Below, piece by piece: positions 18,336 to 27,014 of a DNA stretch of 64,000 nucleotides. Source of the DNA: Bacteroidales bacterium UBA4293. GTDB lineage: Bacteria; Bacteroidota; Bacteroidia; Bacteroidales; Bacteroidaceae. The translations under genes and the position numbers were made by a program. Where the stretch lies: positions 49,293 through 113,292 of the forward strand of contig DGVD01000011.1 in the NCBI GenBank assembly GCA_002395835.1. Reading direction: 5' to 3'. The notes beneath the pieces were generated by a model. It was not told the DNA's origin. It searched no databases and saw only the letters and a program-made list of their open reading frames with translations. Positions within the stretch are counted from its first letter, which is position 1, and the number at the start of each line of letters is the position of its first letter.

Positions 18336-19517
18336 TTAATGGTGGAACAAACGGATTCCAGTGAACGCCATGGCAATGCCATACTTGTCGCAAGTCTCAA
18401 TCACATTGTCATCACGCACGCTGCCGCCTGCCTGAGCTATAAACTCCACACCGCTCTTGTGCGCACGCTCTATATTGTCGCCAAATGGGAAGAATGCGTC
18501 GCTACCCAGTGCCACACCCTTGTTCAGTGCCAGCCATGCCTTCTTTTCTTCACGGGTCAGCACTTCAGGCTTCTCTGTGAAGAACTGCTGCCATGTGCCA
18601 TCGGCCAGTACATCGTCGTGATCCTCACTAATGTAGATGTCGATGGTGTTATCTCGGTCGGCCCGGCGAATGTTCGCAATAAACGGAAGGTTCATCACCT
18701 TCGGATGCTGGCGGAGCCACCAGATGTCGGCCTTGTTTCCAGCCAGACGGGTACAGTGGATACGGCTTTGCTGACCGGCACCGATGCCGATGGCCTGACC
18801 ATCCTTCACATAGCACACGGAATTACTCTGCGTATATTTTAAGGTGATGAGCGCAATGACTAGGTCGCGTTTTGCCTCCTCGGTAAATGTCTTGTTCTGG
18901 GTAGGGATGTTGGCAAACACCTTCTCATCGGAAAGGTCTACCTCATTACGGCCCTGCTCAAAAGTCACTCCGAAGACCTGCTTGCACTCCACCGGATTAG
19001 GCTTGTAGCTAGGATCCATCTTCAGCACGCAGTAGGTGCCTTTCCGCTTGCTGCGGAGGATTTCCAGCGCCTCAGGCGTATAGTCGGGTGCAATGATACC
19101 ATCGCTCACCTCACGGTTGATGAGGCGTGCAGTGCTCTCGTCGCACGTATCGCTCAGCGCAATGAAATCGCCGTAGGAAGACATACGGTCGGCTCCACGG
19201 GCGCGTGCGTATGCACAGGCTATAGGAGTAAGAGGCAGCGGAGCATCAGCCACCCAGTAAATCTGCTTCAGCGTGTCGGTCAGTGGCAGTCCCACAGCCG
19301 CACCGGCAGGAGATACATGCTTGAAGCTGGCAGCAGCAGGCAGCCCCGTAGCCGCTTTCAGCTCCTTGACCAGCTGCCAGGAGTTCAGTGCATCCAGCAG
19401 ATTGATGTAGCCAGGACGACCGTTTAACACTTCGAAGGGCAGTTCCCCTTCAGTCATGAAAACACGTGAAGGTTTCTGGTTGGGATTACAACCATACTTT
19501 AGTTCTAGTTCTTTCAT
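18336..19517 (-). CDS. Stand-alone AICAR formyltransferase (PurH C-domain type)
   Basis: A 393-aa protein with only the phosphoribosylaminoimidazolecarboxamide formyltransferase half of PurH. No IMP cyclohydrolase (MGS-like) domain precedes it. Visible family motifs are LKYGCNPNQKPSRVF at the N-terminus, AASFKHVSPAGAAVG (substrate/catalytic Lys-His), YTQSNSVCYVKDGQAIGIG, and DAFFPFGDNIERA with the C-terminal QAGGSVRDDNVIE and GIRLFHH. Bacteroidetes often carry such a short paralogue besides bifunctional PurH. A promoter of Bacteroidetes type lies upstream. Confidence 0.92.
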   Translation of the reverse strand: MKELELKYGCNPNQKPSRVFMTEGELPFEVLNGRPGYINLLDALNSWQLVKELKAATGLPAAASFKHVSPAGAAVGLPLTDTLKQIYWVADAPLPLTPIACAYARARGADRMSSYGDFIALSDTCDESTARLINREVSDGIIAPDYTPEALEILRSKRKGTYCVLKMDPSYKPNPVECKQVFGVTFEQGRNEVDLSDEKVFANIPTQNKTFTEEAKRDLVIALITLKYTQSNSVCYVKDGQAIGIGAGQQSRIHCTRLAGNKADIWWLRQHPKVMNLPFIANIRRADRDNTIDIYISEDHDDVLADGTWQQFFTEKPEVLTREEKKAWLALNKGVALGSDAFFPFGDNIERAHKSGVEFIAQAGGSVRDDNVIETCDKYGIAMAFTGIRLFHH

Positions 19518-19541
19518 TCTTATGCGTCTATAATTTGACCG

Positions 19542-19649
19542 CGAAGATACAGAAAACGAGGAAAATAGGCAAATTTATAGCCAAAAATCATTTTTTTTGA
19601 AAATAAATGCCCCAAAAATAGGTGCGACTGAAGAATTGTTATACATTTG
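19542..19649. promoter_or_regulatory. Divergent promoters of the AICAR transformylase and lysR genes
   Basis: Minus strand: TTTG (19570-19573), 20 bp, TATCTTCG (19542-19549), pointing at the transformylase. Plus strand: TACATTTG (19642-19649), pointing at the LysR gene. The plus box lies inside the longest LysR frame and so places the start at 19689. Confidence 0.65.
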
Positions 19650-19688
19650 CGCAATTTTTTAAATAATACCAGTCATGAACTAATTAGA

Positions 19689-20588
19689 ATGTTTACCATT
19701 ACACAGATGACGCAACTCATAGAAGTTGCAAAAAAGGGGAGTATAAAGGTATCTTCTGTAAATTTATGTATTTCTGAATCAGCTTTGAGCATGTGCATTG
19801 CAAGGCTGGAGAAAAAACTAGGTTTCCGCCTATTCTTCAAAAAGAATCACTGTTTGTATATCACCGAAGATTCAAAGCCCCTTTTCGCCTTGTTTAGCGA
19901 AATGTTAGTCAAAGAAAAGGAATTAGAGGAAAAGATTGCAGAAATAAAGAAAACTCCCATCAATCTATTGAGGGTAGCCATCCAGGATTCGGTGGCGCCT
20001 TATATCAGTCCGGAGTTGTATTTAAAACTCGCCAAAGAGCCGAATCTGAAGTGTACTTTTACTCAATGCGATAGCACGTCGTTAGTAAAAAGGTTGGTAG
20101 ATGGCGAAATAGAATTCGGAATCTTGCTAAAAGGAAATAAACCCACAGGCTTTCAGGAGAAGCTGCTGTATGCCGATGAAATGGTGGGCTATCTGTCTCC
20201 CTTATGTGCAGAGAAAGGAGGATTCAACCCACGCCGCATTGTTTCTAAAAAAGCGATTATCATGTCTCAGGCACAAAATCACCAGAAAAGTCGCCAAAAA
20301 AAGGAAGAAAATCCCCTTTTTGAAGGCTTTACCTATGAAAGTTTGATTCATTATGTGGATTTGATAGGGGGATATACGCTGATTCCAAAAATACAAATGG
20401 ATTATATGAACGAAGAGCAACGCAGTAGGGTACGTCCCATTTTGGAATCTCACTATAAGCAGCGCCATGTTTGTTTAGTTTATCGGAAAAAAAGTGGGCA
20501 AGAACAAGAATATTTCTTAAATTTGCTCACAGAATCGATAGGTGACATCGTGAAAATACAACAACTAAAAGTCGAAAAACTGCTATGA
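19689..20588 (+). CDS. LysR-family transcriptional regulator
   Basis: A 299-aa protein from the ATG at 19689 (MFTITQMTQLIEVAKKGSI). The N-terminal winged helix (about residues 1-60) has the LysR pattern ISESALSMCIARLEKKLGFRLFFK. The rest is a divergent substrate-binding domain (LLRVAIQDSVAPYISPEL, GEIEFGILLKG). Its stop codon overlaps the start of the next gene (ATGA), which is unusual for LysR genes and suggests that regulator and hydrolase are made together. Confidence 0.85.
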   Translation: MFTITQMTQLIEVAKKGSIKVSSVNLCISESALSMCIARLEKKLGFRLFFKKNHCLYITEDSKPLFALFSEMLVKEKELEEKIAEIKKTPINLLRVAIQDSVAPYISPELYLKLAKEPNLKCTFTQCDSTSLVKRLVDGEIEFGILLKGNKPTGFQEKLLYADEMVGYLSPLCAEKGGFNPRRIVSKKAIIMSQAQNHQKSRQKKEENPLFEGFTYESLIHYVDLIGGYTLIPKIQMDYMNEEQRSRVRPILESHYKQRHVCLVYRKKSGQEQEYFLNLLTESIGDIVKIQQLKVEKLL

Positions 20589-21793
20589 GGAAGAAACTTT
20601 TGCTCCTGTGCGTAGTTTGCCTGCAAGCCTTGGCATCGCTAGCCTGTACCTCTTTCATCGTATCCGGACGCGTAACCCCCGACGGACGCCCTTTGATGTT
20701 CAAAAATCGGGATACCGGTAATCAAGACAACCTGATGATCTTCAGGAAAGGAGAGAAATATAGGTTTATAGGCATCGTTTCAGCCCAGGATGTGGACGAT
20801 AAAGAAGTGTGGGGCGGGCACAATGAGAAGGGATTTGCCGTGATGAATACGGCTGCATACAACCTGAACGGTGATGTGGAAGATGGCGACATGGAGGGTG
20901 TCATCATGCGCCGGGCCCTGGAAATATGCGTCACCCTGAAAGATTTTGAGAATTTGCTGGATACTTTGCCTAAACCCCTTGGCTCCAATGCCAATTTTGG
21001 GGTGATAGATGCCCAGGGAGGCTGTGCTTACTACGAGGTGGGCAATGAGAAATACGTGAAATTTGACGTGAACGACGTGAATGTGGCGCCCTACGGCTAC
21101 CTGGTGCGTACCAACCATGCCATGAGCGGAGAACGCCGCCTGGACAGTGGGGTAGAGCGCTATCTGGCCATCAGCTCCATCATGCAGCAAGTGCAGTTCA
21201 CCGATGAGTTCGATTGGCGTACGCTGCTCACCCAGGTTCCCCGTCATCTTACCCACGGTTTGACCCACCTGAACGTCTACGACTTCATGCCAAAGGATGA
21301 GAAGACCACTACCTACTTCCCCTTCCGCGATTTCATCCCTAGATACACCACTTCCAGCGTGCTCATGGTGCAAGGCGTAAAGCCCGGCGAGAACCCTTTG
21401 CTTACCGTTTCCTGGACTATGGCAGGCTCTCCGCTCACCACCGTGGCAGTGCCGCTGTGCATCCTCCCATCCGGGAAACTCCCAGCCGTAGTAACCCGAG
21501 GAAAGAAGGCAGAGACAGCACCCCTGGTAGCTTGGGGATTTGCCCTGAAAAAGAAGATCTTCCCACTGGATAGGAGTAACGGGCACGATTACATCAATAT
21601 AGCAGCCCTGGTGAACCAGAGTGGCACCGGCATTCTGCAGAAACTCCAGCCTGTAGAGAAAGAACTGCTGGACAGAGGCTCCGCTGTGGTGGAAACTTCC
21701 CGCAGGAACAAGAAATGGACTGACATGGATGCCTATTACGACTGGGTAGATCAGTTCCTTACAGAACAATATCAGAAACTATTTGATTTATAG
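20585..21793 (+). CDS. Choloylglycine hydrolase/penicillin acylase-like Ntn hydrolase
   Basis: A 402-aa secreted member of the linear amide C-N hydrolase group. A hydrophobic leader (about residues 1-20) ends in LASLAC, followed by TSFIVSGR. The cysteine is therefore both a lipobox-like +1 Cys and the expected N-terminal nucleophile of an Ntn hydrolase. Supporting segments are FKNRDTGNQDN, WGGHNEKGFAVMNTAAYNLN (Asn/Asp of the active site), LGSNANFGVIDAQGG and LVRTNHAM. The substrate could be bile salts, N-acyl amino acids or penicillin-like amides; sequence alone does not decide. It is coupled to the LysR gene. Confidence 0.8.
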   Translation: MRKKLLLLCVVCLQALASLACTSFIVSGRVTPDGRPLMFKNRDTGNQDNLMIFRKGEKYRFIGIVSAQDVDDKEVWGGHNEKGFAVMNTAAYNLNGDVEDGDMEGVIMRRALEICVTLKDFENLLDTLPKPLGSNANFGVIDAQGGCAYYEVGNEKYVKFDVNDVNVAPYGYLVRTNHAMSGERRLDSGVERYLAISSIMQQVQFTDEFDWRTLLTQVPRHLTHGLTHLNVYDFMPKDEKTTTYFPFRDFIPRYTTSSVLMVQGVKPGENPLLTVSWTMAGSPLTTVAVPLCILPSGKLPAVVTRGKKAETAPLVAWGFALKKKIFPLDRSNGHDYINIAALVNQSGTGILQKLQPVEKELLDRGSAVVETSRRNKKWTDMDAYYDWVDQFLTEQYQKLFDL

Positions 21794-21798
21794 AGAGA

Positions 21799-21824
21799 AA
21801 GGCTCCCTTCGGGGAGCTTTTTTT
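21799..21824 (+). terminator. Terminator after the lysR-hydrolase operon
   Basis: GC stem GCTCCC/GGGAGC (21802-21807 and 21812-21817), extended by AAG/CTT-type pairs, with a TTCG tetraloop and a 7-T tail (21818-21824). Confidence 0.93.
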
Positions 21825-21843
21825 GTGAGGAAAAAGGAAAAAG

Positions 21844-22280
21844 GTTAACTGAATGTTAACTAAAGTGTTAACTAGTTAACATGAGAACTTACGCTTTAAT
21901 AGATTGATATACAGTTTATTAGCCATAAAATGTTAAGTGTAAGTCAAAAAATGATACTATTAGTATATATGCATGGTCTATAGAGATTATGATAGATTGT
22001 ATTTAATTATAATATAATAGATTTATTTATATTTATATTTATATTTAGATACTATGATAGATATAAAAATATAGATATATAAATGTATATAGAAATATAA
22101 TAAGTGTATCGCGCACGCACATATATAAGGTGTATTTTCTATTATATATAAATAATATTTAGAAAAGAATGGAGTATATATGTATTGTTTTATTTTTTTT
22201 TGAGTTACACTTAACATTTTTCGTATAATTAGATGATAATAAACGTTTTAAGTGTTAACTCGCCTTGTTAAACAGTTAAC
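21844..22280. repeat. GTTAAC array and nested inverted repeats around an AT-rich core
   Basis: The palindrome GTTAAC occurs at 21844, 21855, 21867 and 21875 (spacings 11, 12 and 8), and again at 22254 and 22275. Inside these, a roughly 25-bp inverted repeat centred on AATGTTAAGTGTAA (about 21926-21951 against 22196-22221, one small mismatch) flanks about 245 bp of nearly pure A+T (TATTTA-type tandem units at 22020-22045). No DnaA-box cluster is visible. A protein-binding array or a strand-opening site is possible. The function is not known. Confidence 0.7.
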
Positions 22281-22600
22281 ATTTTACTTACGTTTTGTTT
22301 ACGTTTTCCTTCCTACCCATTTTTCCCTCTCCTTAAGGAGAGATTTTTCCGCCCTTAAGGAAACCAGAAATTAACCTTCACTCTAGGAGCTAGAAGTTTA
22401 ACCGGGTCAGGTATCATGTTATAAAAAGGAATGCTGCCAAGCCAAGGAGATGAAGGTAGTGCTTTTGTAACATGGGCCCTTTCCCCAGTTAAAATTGCCC
22501 AGTGGAATAAAAGTCTACACTTTATAAAGCATCAACTTTCAGTAAATCAGCGCACTACAGCAAAGTGGTGGAACACCTTTTTGCATTAACAGCCTTCTTT
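22281..22600 (+). other. Intergenic DNA with a possible 52-aa ORF
   Basis: Mostly non-coding. It contains the palindrome CTCTCCTTAAGGAGAG near 22327-22342 and one plus-strand ORF at 22431-22589 starting MLPSQGDEGSAFVTWALS and ending KWWNTFLH. Its composition is protein-like, but there is no recognised family and no clear promoter, so I do not call it a gene. Confidence 0.3.
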
Positions 22601-22760
22601 TTTGGAAAACCCTGAGAGAATGTAGTATCTTTGCATCAGTGAAGAAAGGGAACCGGAGTGCACGCCAGTAACCTTTCATATAGTTCTAGGGCATGAGCGA
22701 GATCGAACTTCTGGAAAAGAACGGGCGAACCGTGATAAAATGTTTGCATAGTATCTATAT
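22601..22760 (+). ncRNA. Candidate small RNA or structured leader
   Basis: A perfect promoter, TTTG (22601-22604), 21 bp, TATCTTTG (22626-22633), has no ORF after it for 700 bp. The predicted transcript from about 22640 can pair GAAAGG (22644-22649) with CCTTTC (22672-22677), AGTTC with GAACT (about 22682-22710), and ACGG/CCGT around a GCGAA loop (about 22721-22733). I do not recognise it as RNase P, tmRNA, SRP or 6S RNA. The 3' end is undefined; it may instead be the long leader of the gene at 23357. Confidence 0.45.
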
Positions 22761-22930
22761 TTTATTTTAACTCAGTTTCTTACCGGCAACGACTTGTTTA
22801 AGTTTGACCAACAAGGTAATAGGTAGTTTATCTTTCCTTTAGCCACACAGACATTTATAGGATTAATTTACAATTGCGTTTATTTTCAGCAATTATTTCA
22901 CATCGATTTTTTTTATTCTAATCTATATTA

Positions 22931-23012
22931 TTATGCATTCTAGGCGATAAATTTCCCATAGTTTTCCTTTTTTCTTCTTTCTATGGGAAAATTTACCTTC
23001 GAAATGCATAAT
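22931..23012. repeat. Long inverted repeat
   Basis: The arms at about 22931-22961 and 22981-23011 share TTATGCATT and TAAATTT(T)CCCATAG in inverted order around a 19-nt pyrimidine-rich loop. As RNA this would be a long hairpin; as DNA it resembles a small foldback element. Downstream, 23013-23356 holds no ORF or motif that I can support apart from a CACCCC/GGGGCG-type hairpin near 23210-23232. Confidence 0.6.
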
Positions 23013-23356
23013 CTATATAGAAACTAGGAAGTTGGGCCTAGAAATAGAACCAAGAGGTCTTTAACATTATTTAAAATTCAAGTTTTTGCAATTTCATTAT
23101 TTTTCCTTTGTTTTGCAGCCACTTTAGAGAAGCAATGCTTTAGAGAAAGACAGGCGAGGCCATTTACGGCAGATAGAGAAAATATCAGTCTGTTCTTCAG
23201 AGGAGATAAGCACCCCTATGTGTTGGGGCGTTTCCTAGAGTTGAGTTCTTCGTTTTTTTAAGCATCAAGAGTCAGTCTTCGAACTGCTCCAACCGAGCCA
23301 CATGCAAGGCCACGGTGGGAAAACGATGTGAGTTTAAATAACTAAATAATTATTGT

Positions 23357-24166
23357 ATGAAATACAATCCTATTTTGATCTTTAATGATGATGGTGAAGC
23401 CAAGGATACCATTTCAACTTATCTGGCTAATCAAGTGGAACATCGCTTGACTTATGCCTATAGGAAAGCAGCCAACGATGTGGATGCCAAGCCCACAATC
23501 TACTTTGAGTTTGAGGAAGAAGGTGGGGTGGTTACTCTCATGCGGCTTATCTTTCAGGTAAAATCATGGGGAATAGATGTACTAAAGTATGAAGATTATC
23601 TGCAAATATTTGAGACTGTATGTCAGAAAGAATTTAATAGTACGAAAATAAAGCTTACGTATATACCTGGTGAAGAGGCGGGACAGGCCATCTATGAGGC
23701 AAAGACCATACAGGAGATGCTGGCATTGCTGGAAGCGTTTGAAAGTGTGGGAGTGTTTATAGATTCTACATTCCGTTTGGAGGGTATGCCATTCAGAGAG
23801 CGAAATAATATAGCGCGTGTGGGATTCTTTGGAGAAGAGGGGAAGTTTGAAGTATACATAATGACCGATGATGAGTGCCCCAAACCCCATTTTCACGTGA
23901 GGAATATCTTTTCAGGTACAGATACATCTATCTTACTGAAATCGAGCAGCTATTGCCTTCACGAAAGAAGAAGTTGTAGGGAATTGTCGGAAGAAGAGCA
24001 GCAGCTGTTGGCTGATTTTATGGCTGGACCTCACAAAAATCCGCATTACAAGAACAACTATGAGTATACCTACACCATGTGGAACATGAACAATCAGGAA
24101 GATTGCATAGTAAAGAGCACGGATGCCATACCCGATTATGCTCATATTACACATATAGAGTATTAA
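23357..24166 (+). CDS. Hypothetical protein with a PHFHV segment
   Basis: A 269-aa soluble protein, not recognised as a whole. About residues 165-190 read KFEVYIMTDDECPKPHFHVR, which resembles the core of DUF4160-type proteins (PHFHV), small proteins often found in toxin-antitoxin or accessory loci. The N-terminal half is acidic with no clear motif. It is the first gene of the accessory region. The frame stays open after the stop codon into the next gene. Confidence 0.65.
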   Translation: MKYNPILIFNDDGEAKDTISTYLANQVEHRLTYAYRKAANDVDAKPTIYFEFEEEGGVVTLMRLIFQVKSWGIDVLKYEDYLQIFETVCQKEFNSTKIKLTYIPGEEAGQAIYEAKTIQEMLALLEAFESVGVFIDSTFRLEGMPFRERNNIARVGFFGEEGKFEVYIMTDDECPKPHFHVRNIFSGTDTSILLKSSSYCLHERRSCRELSEEEQQLLADFMAGPHKNPHYKNNYEYTYTMWNMNNQEDCIVKSTDAIPDYAHITHIEY

Positions 24167-24277
24167 AAAAACAGGACGAATGGTATTCGTGTAAAAAATG
24201 AAGGAGAACTGAAAGAATTATTTTCAGGTTTATTTCCTGATTGGTTAATAACAGAATTATCAAAAAAAATAAATAAA
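24167..24277 (+). pseudogene. In-frame coding-like remnant between two genes
   Basis: The 37 codons between the stop at 24164-24166 and the ATG at 24278 are open in the frame shared by both neighbours and read like protein (NGIRVKNEGELKELF, FPDWLITELSKKI). They contain no start codon. They look like the tail of a lost gene, or an ancestral N-terminal extension of the ADP-ribosylglycohydrolase. Confidence 0.4.
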
Positions 24278-25060
24278 ATGAAAGCAAAGAATGACGCAAT
24301 TTATGGAGCTATAGCTGGCGATGTGATAGGCTCTGTCTATGAATTTAGGGGGGCACGTTTTGAACCCATACAGATATTTAAGGACAGCTGTAGGTTCACC
24401 GATGATACAGTATTGACTATAGCAGTAACCGATTGGATTACTCAAGCTGGTAGTAACCTTAGAGACAAACTCGTTCAGTATGCCCGGAAGTATTACAATG
24501 CCGGGTATGGTTCACATTTCGCAAGGTGGGTCATGCGCAGGGACCCTCAGCCTTACAACAGTTGTGGCAATGGAAGTGCCATGCGAGTAAGTGCCGTAGG
24601 ATGCGTGGCCAAAAGTCTGGAAGAGGCCCTTCAGCTGGCTGAAGAAAGTGCCATGCCTACCCATAACCACCCGGAAGGAATAAAGGGCGCACAAGCCACG
24701 GCAGCAGCCATTTTCCTGGCTCGTGAGGGTAAAACCAAGGAAGAGATAAAGGCCAAACTCAAGGAACTCTTCCAATATAATCTGGACAGATCATACGATG
24801 AACTTTATCAGGAAGGCTATGAGTTCCATGTCCTCTGCCAGAACACCGTACCTGAGGCGCTCATCTGCTTCTTTGAAAGTGAGAGTTATGAAGATTGCAT
24901 CCGTAAGGTCATGCTCACGAATAAGGACACCGACACTGCAGCGTGCATTGCAGGTTCCGTAGCAGCAGCCTATTACAGTATGCCGGAAGATATCAAGGCA
25001 CGTCTCATGGACTTCATCCCTAAAGAATTCGTCAGTGTGGTAGAAACTGTAAAAGATTAA
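24278..25060 (+). CDS. ADP-ribosylglycohydrolase (DraG/ARH family)
   Basis: A 260-aa enzyme expected to remove ADP-ribose from proteins, nucleic acids or small molecules. The binuclear Mg site motifs are visible: GAIAGDVIGSVYEF at the N-terminus, CRFTDDTVLTIAV (FTDDT metal ligands), NSCGNGSAMRVSAVG, THNHPEGIKGAQA, and the C-terminal NKDTDTAACIAGSVAAAY. It lies 9 bp before the LRR protein gene. In this accessory setting it could counteract an ADP-ribosylating toxin; this is inference. Confidence 0.9.
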   Translation: MKAKNDAIYGAIAGDVIGSVYEFRGARFEPIQIFKDSCRFTDDTVLTIAVTDWITQAGSNLRDKLVQYARKYYNAGYGSHFARWVMRRDPQPYNSCGNGSAMRVSAVGCVAKSLEEALQLAEESAMPTHNHPEGIKGAQATAAAIFLAREGKTKEEIKAKLKELFQYNLDRSYDELYQEGYEFHVLCQNTVPEALICFFESESYEDCIRKVMLTNKDTDTAACIAGSVAAAYYSMPEDIKARLMDFIPKEFVSVVETVKD

Positions 25061-25069
25061 AAATAAAGT

Positions 25070-25981
25070 ATGAGTACTATAGAACAGGGTGCCTCTGAAA
25101 GGCGCAACTATAAGCAAGGTGGATATGAGTATCTTCTGAACGACGAGGAGAAGACTGCATGGATAGTTAAAGCTCCTAGTATAGGAAGATGTAGAAGGTT
25201 TCGCATACCTAATCATGTTATCATAAACGGTGAACGCTATGAAATAGAACGTGTAGAAATAGGTGCGTACAAAAAAGCAAAGTGCCTGAAACATTTGGTT
25301 GTACCTGACAGCATCCTGTTCATAGATGAATATAATTTCAGTTCATTACCAAACTTAAGAAGCATATACATTGGCAAAGGACTAAAACAACTTACCTCCT
25401 GGATATTTGGCAATCCCCCGAAGTTGAACAGTTTTGAAATCAGCAGGGAAAACCCTCACTTATGTATAGAACATGGAATAGTCTATACTAAAGATGGTAA
25501 ATGTGCTGTTACCAATCCGTTCATGCCTAAACTTATTGTAGTAAAGGAAGGAGTGGAATTCATTGCGAGTGTAGCTTTCTGGTGGAACCACAAATTAGAA
25601 GCGATACAGTTTCCCTCCACCCTCAAAAGAATTGGTGACAACAGCATTGCCGGATGTCCTAGGTTACGGTCTGTTACCTTACCCGAAGGTTTTCTGGAGT
25701 GTATAGTGCAGAGTTTTCAAGATAATGAAGGATTGGAGATTGTAGACTTACCTTCTACGATAAAGAGTTATGGTTGTGAGACTTTTAATAATTGCCCCAA
25801 TCTCCATACACTTATCATTCGCACCAACCATGTGTTGGAAGTAAACCGGTGGATAAATGAACCAATAGATTTCTCTTCCCATTGTACGCTGAAAGTCCCC
25901 CAAGAATTAATTGAGGAATATCGGCAACACCCTTTGTGGGGAAAGTTTAAAGATATAGTTGCAATAGATAAAATCATATAA
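25070..25981 (+). CDS. BspA-type leucine-rich repeat protein
   Basis: A 303-aa protein with about six degenerate LRR_5 repeats, e.g. CLKHLVVPDSILFIDE, LEAIQFPSTLKRIGDNSI and LRSVTLPEGF. BspA-like repeats are common in Bacteroidales and usually mediate binding. No signal peptide or sorting domain is seen, so it is probably cytoplasmic. It is likely co-transcribed with the upstream ADP-ribosylglycohydrolase. Confidence 0.82.
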   Translation: MSTIEQGASERRNYKQGGYEYLLNDEEKTAWIVKAPSIGRCRRFRIPNHVIINGERYEIERVEIGAYKKAKCLKHLVVPDSILFIDEYNFSSLPNLRSIYIGKGLKQLTSWIFGNPPKLNSFEISRENPHLCIEHGIVYTKDGKCAVTNPFMPKLIVVKEGVEFIASVAFWWNHKLEAIQFPSTLKRIGDNSIAGCPRLRSVTLPEGFLECIVQSFQDNEGLEIVDLPSTIKSYGCETFNNCPNLHTLIIRTNHVLEVNRWINEPIDFSSHCTLKVPQELIEEYRQHPLWGKFKDIVAIDKII

Positions 25982-26011
25982 CAAATAAATCCCTTCATAA
26001 TTCCCATACTT

Positions 26012-26434
26012 CTAGTATAGATACTTGAACAGATAGAACATGAAACGGGAAGCATTGGGTGAGGGCTTAAACTGGCTACAATCTACTTTTTCCGTAATGT
26101 GTAGGCCAAAGTTTTGGTTGAAATCTTGGCTCATTTTTTGGAAAGCCTCTCCGTGGGTTAGTTCATTGTCTATATGCTTGTATGCCAGGTAGTAATGAAT
26201 CATCTCGTGTACTAATACATCCCTGAAGTCGTTCTCTTCCCAGTCGAACCTGCAGGACATTTCTATCTTTTGTCTTTTCAGCCTTCGCCTCCCCGTGATT
26301 TTGGCACAAGAGAAGTAACCGCAAATGCTATAAGACTTCAACAGGCCAAACCGGGGTAGGGGAAGATCACTTTGAAAATATAAAAGATTATATTCCCTAA
26401 ATTTTTGTTCAAGTATTTTTTCTGTTATTTCCAT
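26012..26434 (-). CDS. SprT-like zinc metalloprotease
   Basis: A 140-aa protein with the SprT/Spartan core: VLVHEMIHYYLAYKH (HExxH), followed by LTHGEAFQKM supplying the third histidine. Relatives cleave DNA-protein crosslinks or act in stress; the substrate here is unknown. Its ATG lies inside the restored 3' end of the upstream gene (ATGGAAATAA), the arrangement of a coupled operon. Confidence 0.85.
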   Translation of the reverse strand: MEITEKILEQKFREYNLLYFQSDLPLPRFGLLKSYSICGYFSCAKITGRRRLKRQKIEMSCRFDWEENDFRDVLVHEMIHYYLAYKHIDNELTHGEAFQKMSQDFNQNFGLHITEKVDCSQFKPSPNASRFMFYLFKYLY

Positions 26435-26959
26435 AGAAATGAGCTGTTTCTGGAGAAGAAGCTTCTGATGTGTTCTTTCCAGGATGCTGGTTTTCTATCG
26501 CTTTCGCTGTCGTTCAAGATTCGCTCTCTGTGAGCCAATAGGTAGAAGGCGTTATCGATGAGCTTTTTCTTGTATCTGTTTGCTTACGTTGTCTGCAATT
26601 CTTTTAAGTACTGACCAGTTGACTTTCACTGGATTAAAATCTCTTCTGCTGTAATGCAGATGTTTGTGACATTTAGGGCAGAAGGCATTCAGTTCCCAAT
26701 AACCACCGCCATTCACATGGCCGGCAAACTGGTAGATATATGCTGTCTCTCCACATTCAGAGCACAAGAACTTGAATTCGTCAAATTCCCAGCAATGGGC
26801 AAGTTCTGCTGCACTGACGTATTTGCCGTATGCACATCCCCCCAAACCTCCAGCGCTGAACTCTGTAATTTTCTGAGTATAGGCAGTTGGATTGCTAAGA
26901 ATCTCCAATCTTCTTTGATATATCTCTTCAATAGTTTTTTGCTTGTCTTGTATATTCAT
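26425..26959 (-). pseudogene. Cysteine-rich hypothetical protein, frameshifted near its 3' end
   Basis: The intact frame (26552-26959) gives 135 aa with two CxxC-type pairs (CSECGETAYIYQF and FCPKCHKHLHY), probably a zinc ribbon. The frame stops right after a T5 run (26564-26568). With one extra base there, it continues naturally as KLIDNAFYLLAHRERIL and KPASWKEHIRSFFSRN and ends at 26425, overlapping the SprT start by 10 bp. I infer a one-base deletion in a homopolymer, either real or a sequencing error. The family is not recognised. Confidence 0.65.
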
Positions 26960-27014
26960 TTTCTTGCTTGTATTTATATAACATAATAGCTTTCACTACG
27001 TCTTAATAATTGTT

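Noticed and set aside
21825..22300. Replication origin
   Set aside because: The region is AT-rich and repeat-dense, but no TTATCCACA-type DnaA boxes and no dnaA/dnaN or gidA neighbours are seen.
22681..22735. tRNA-like GATCGAAC segment
   Set aside because: Neither strand folds into a cloverleaf with an acceptor stem and anticodon arm.
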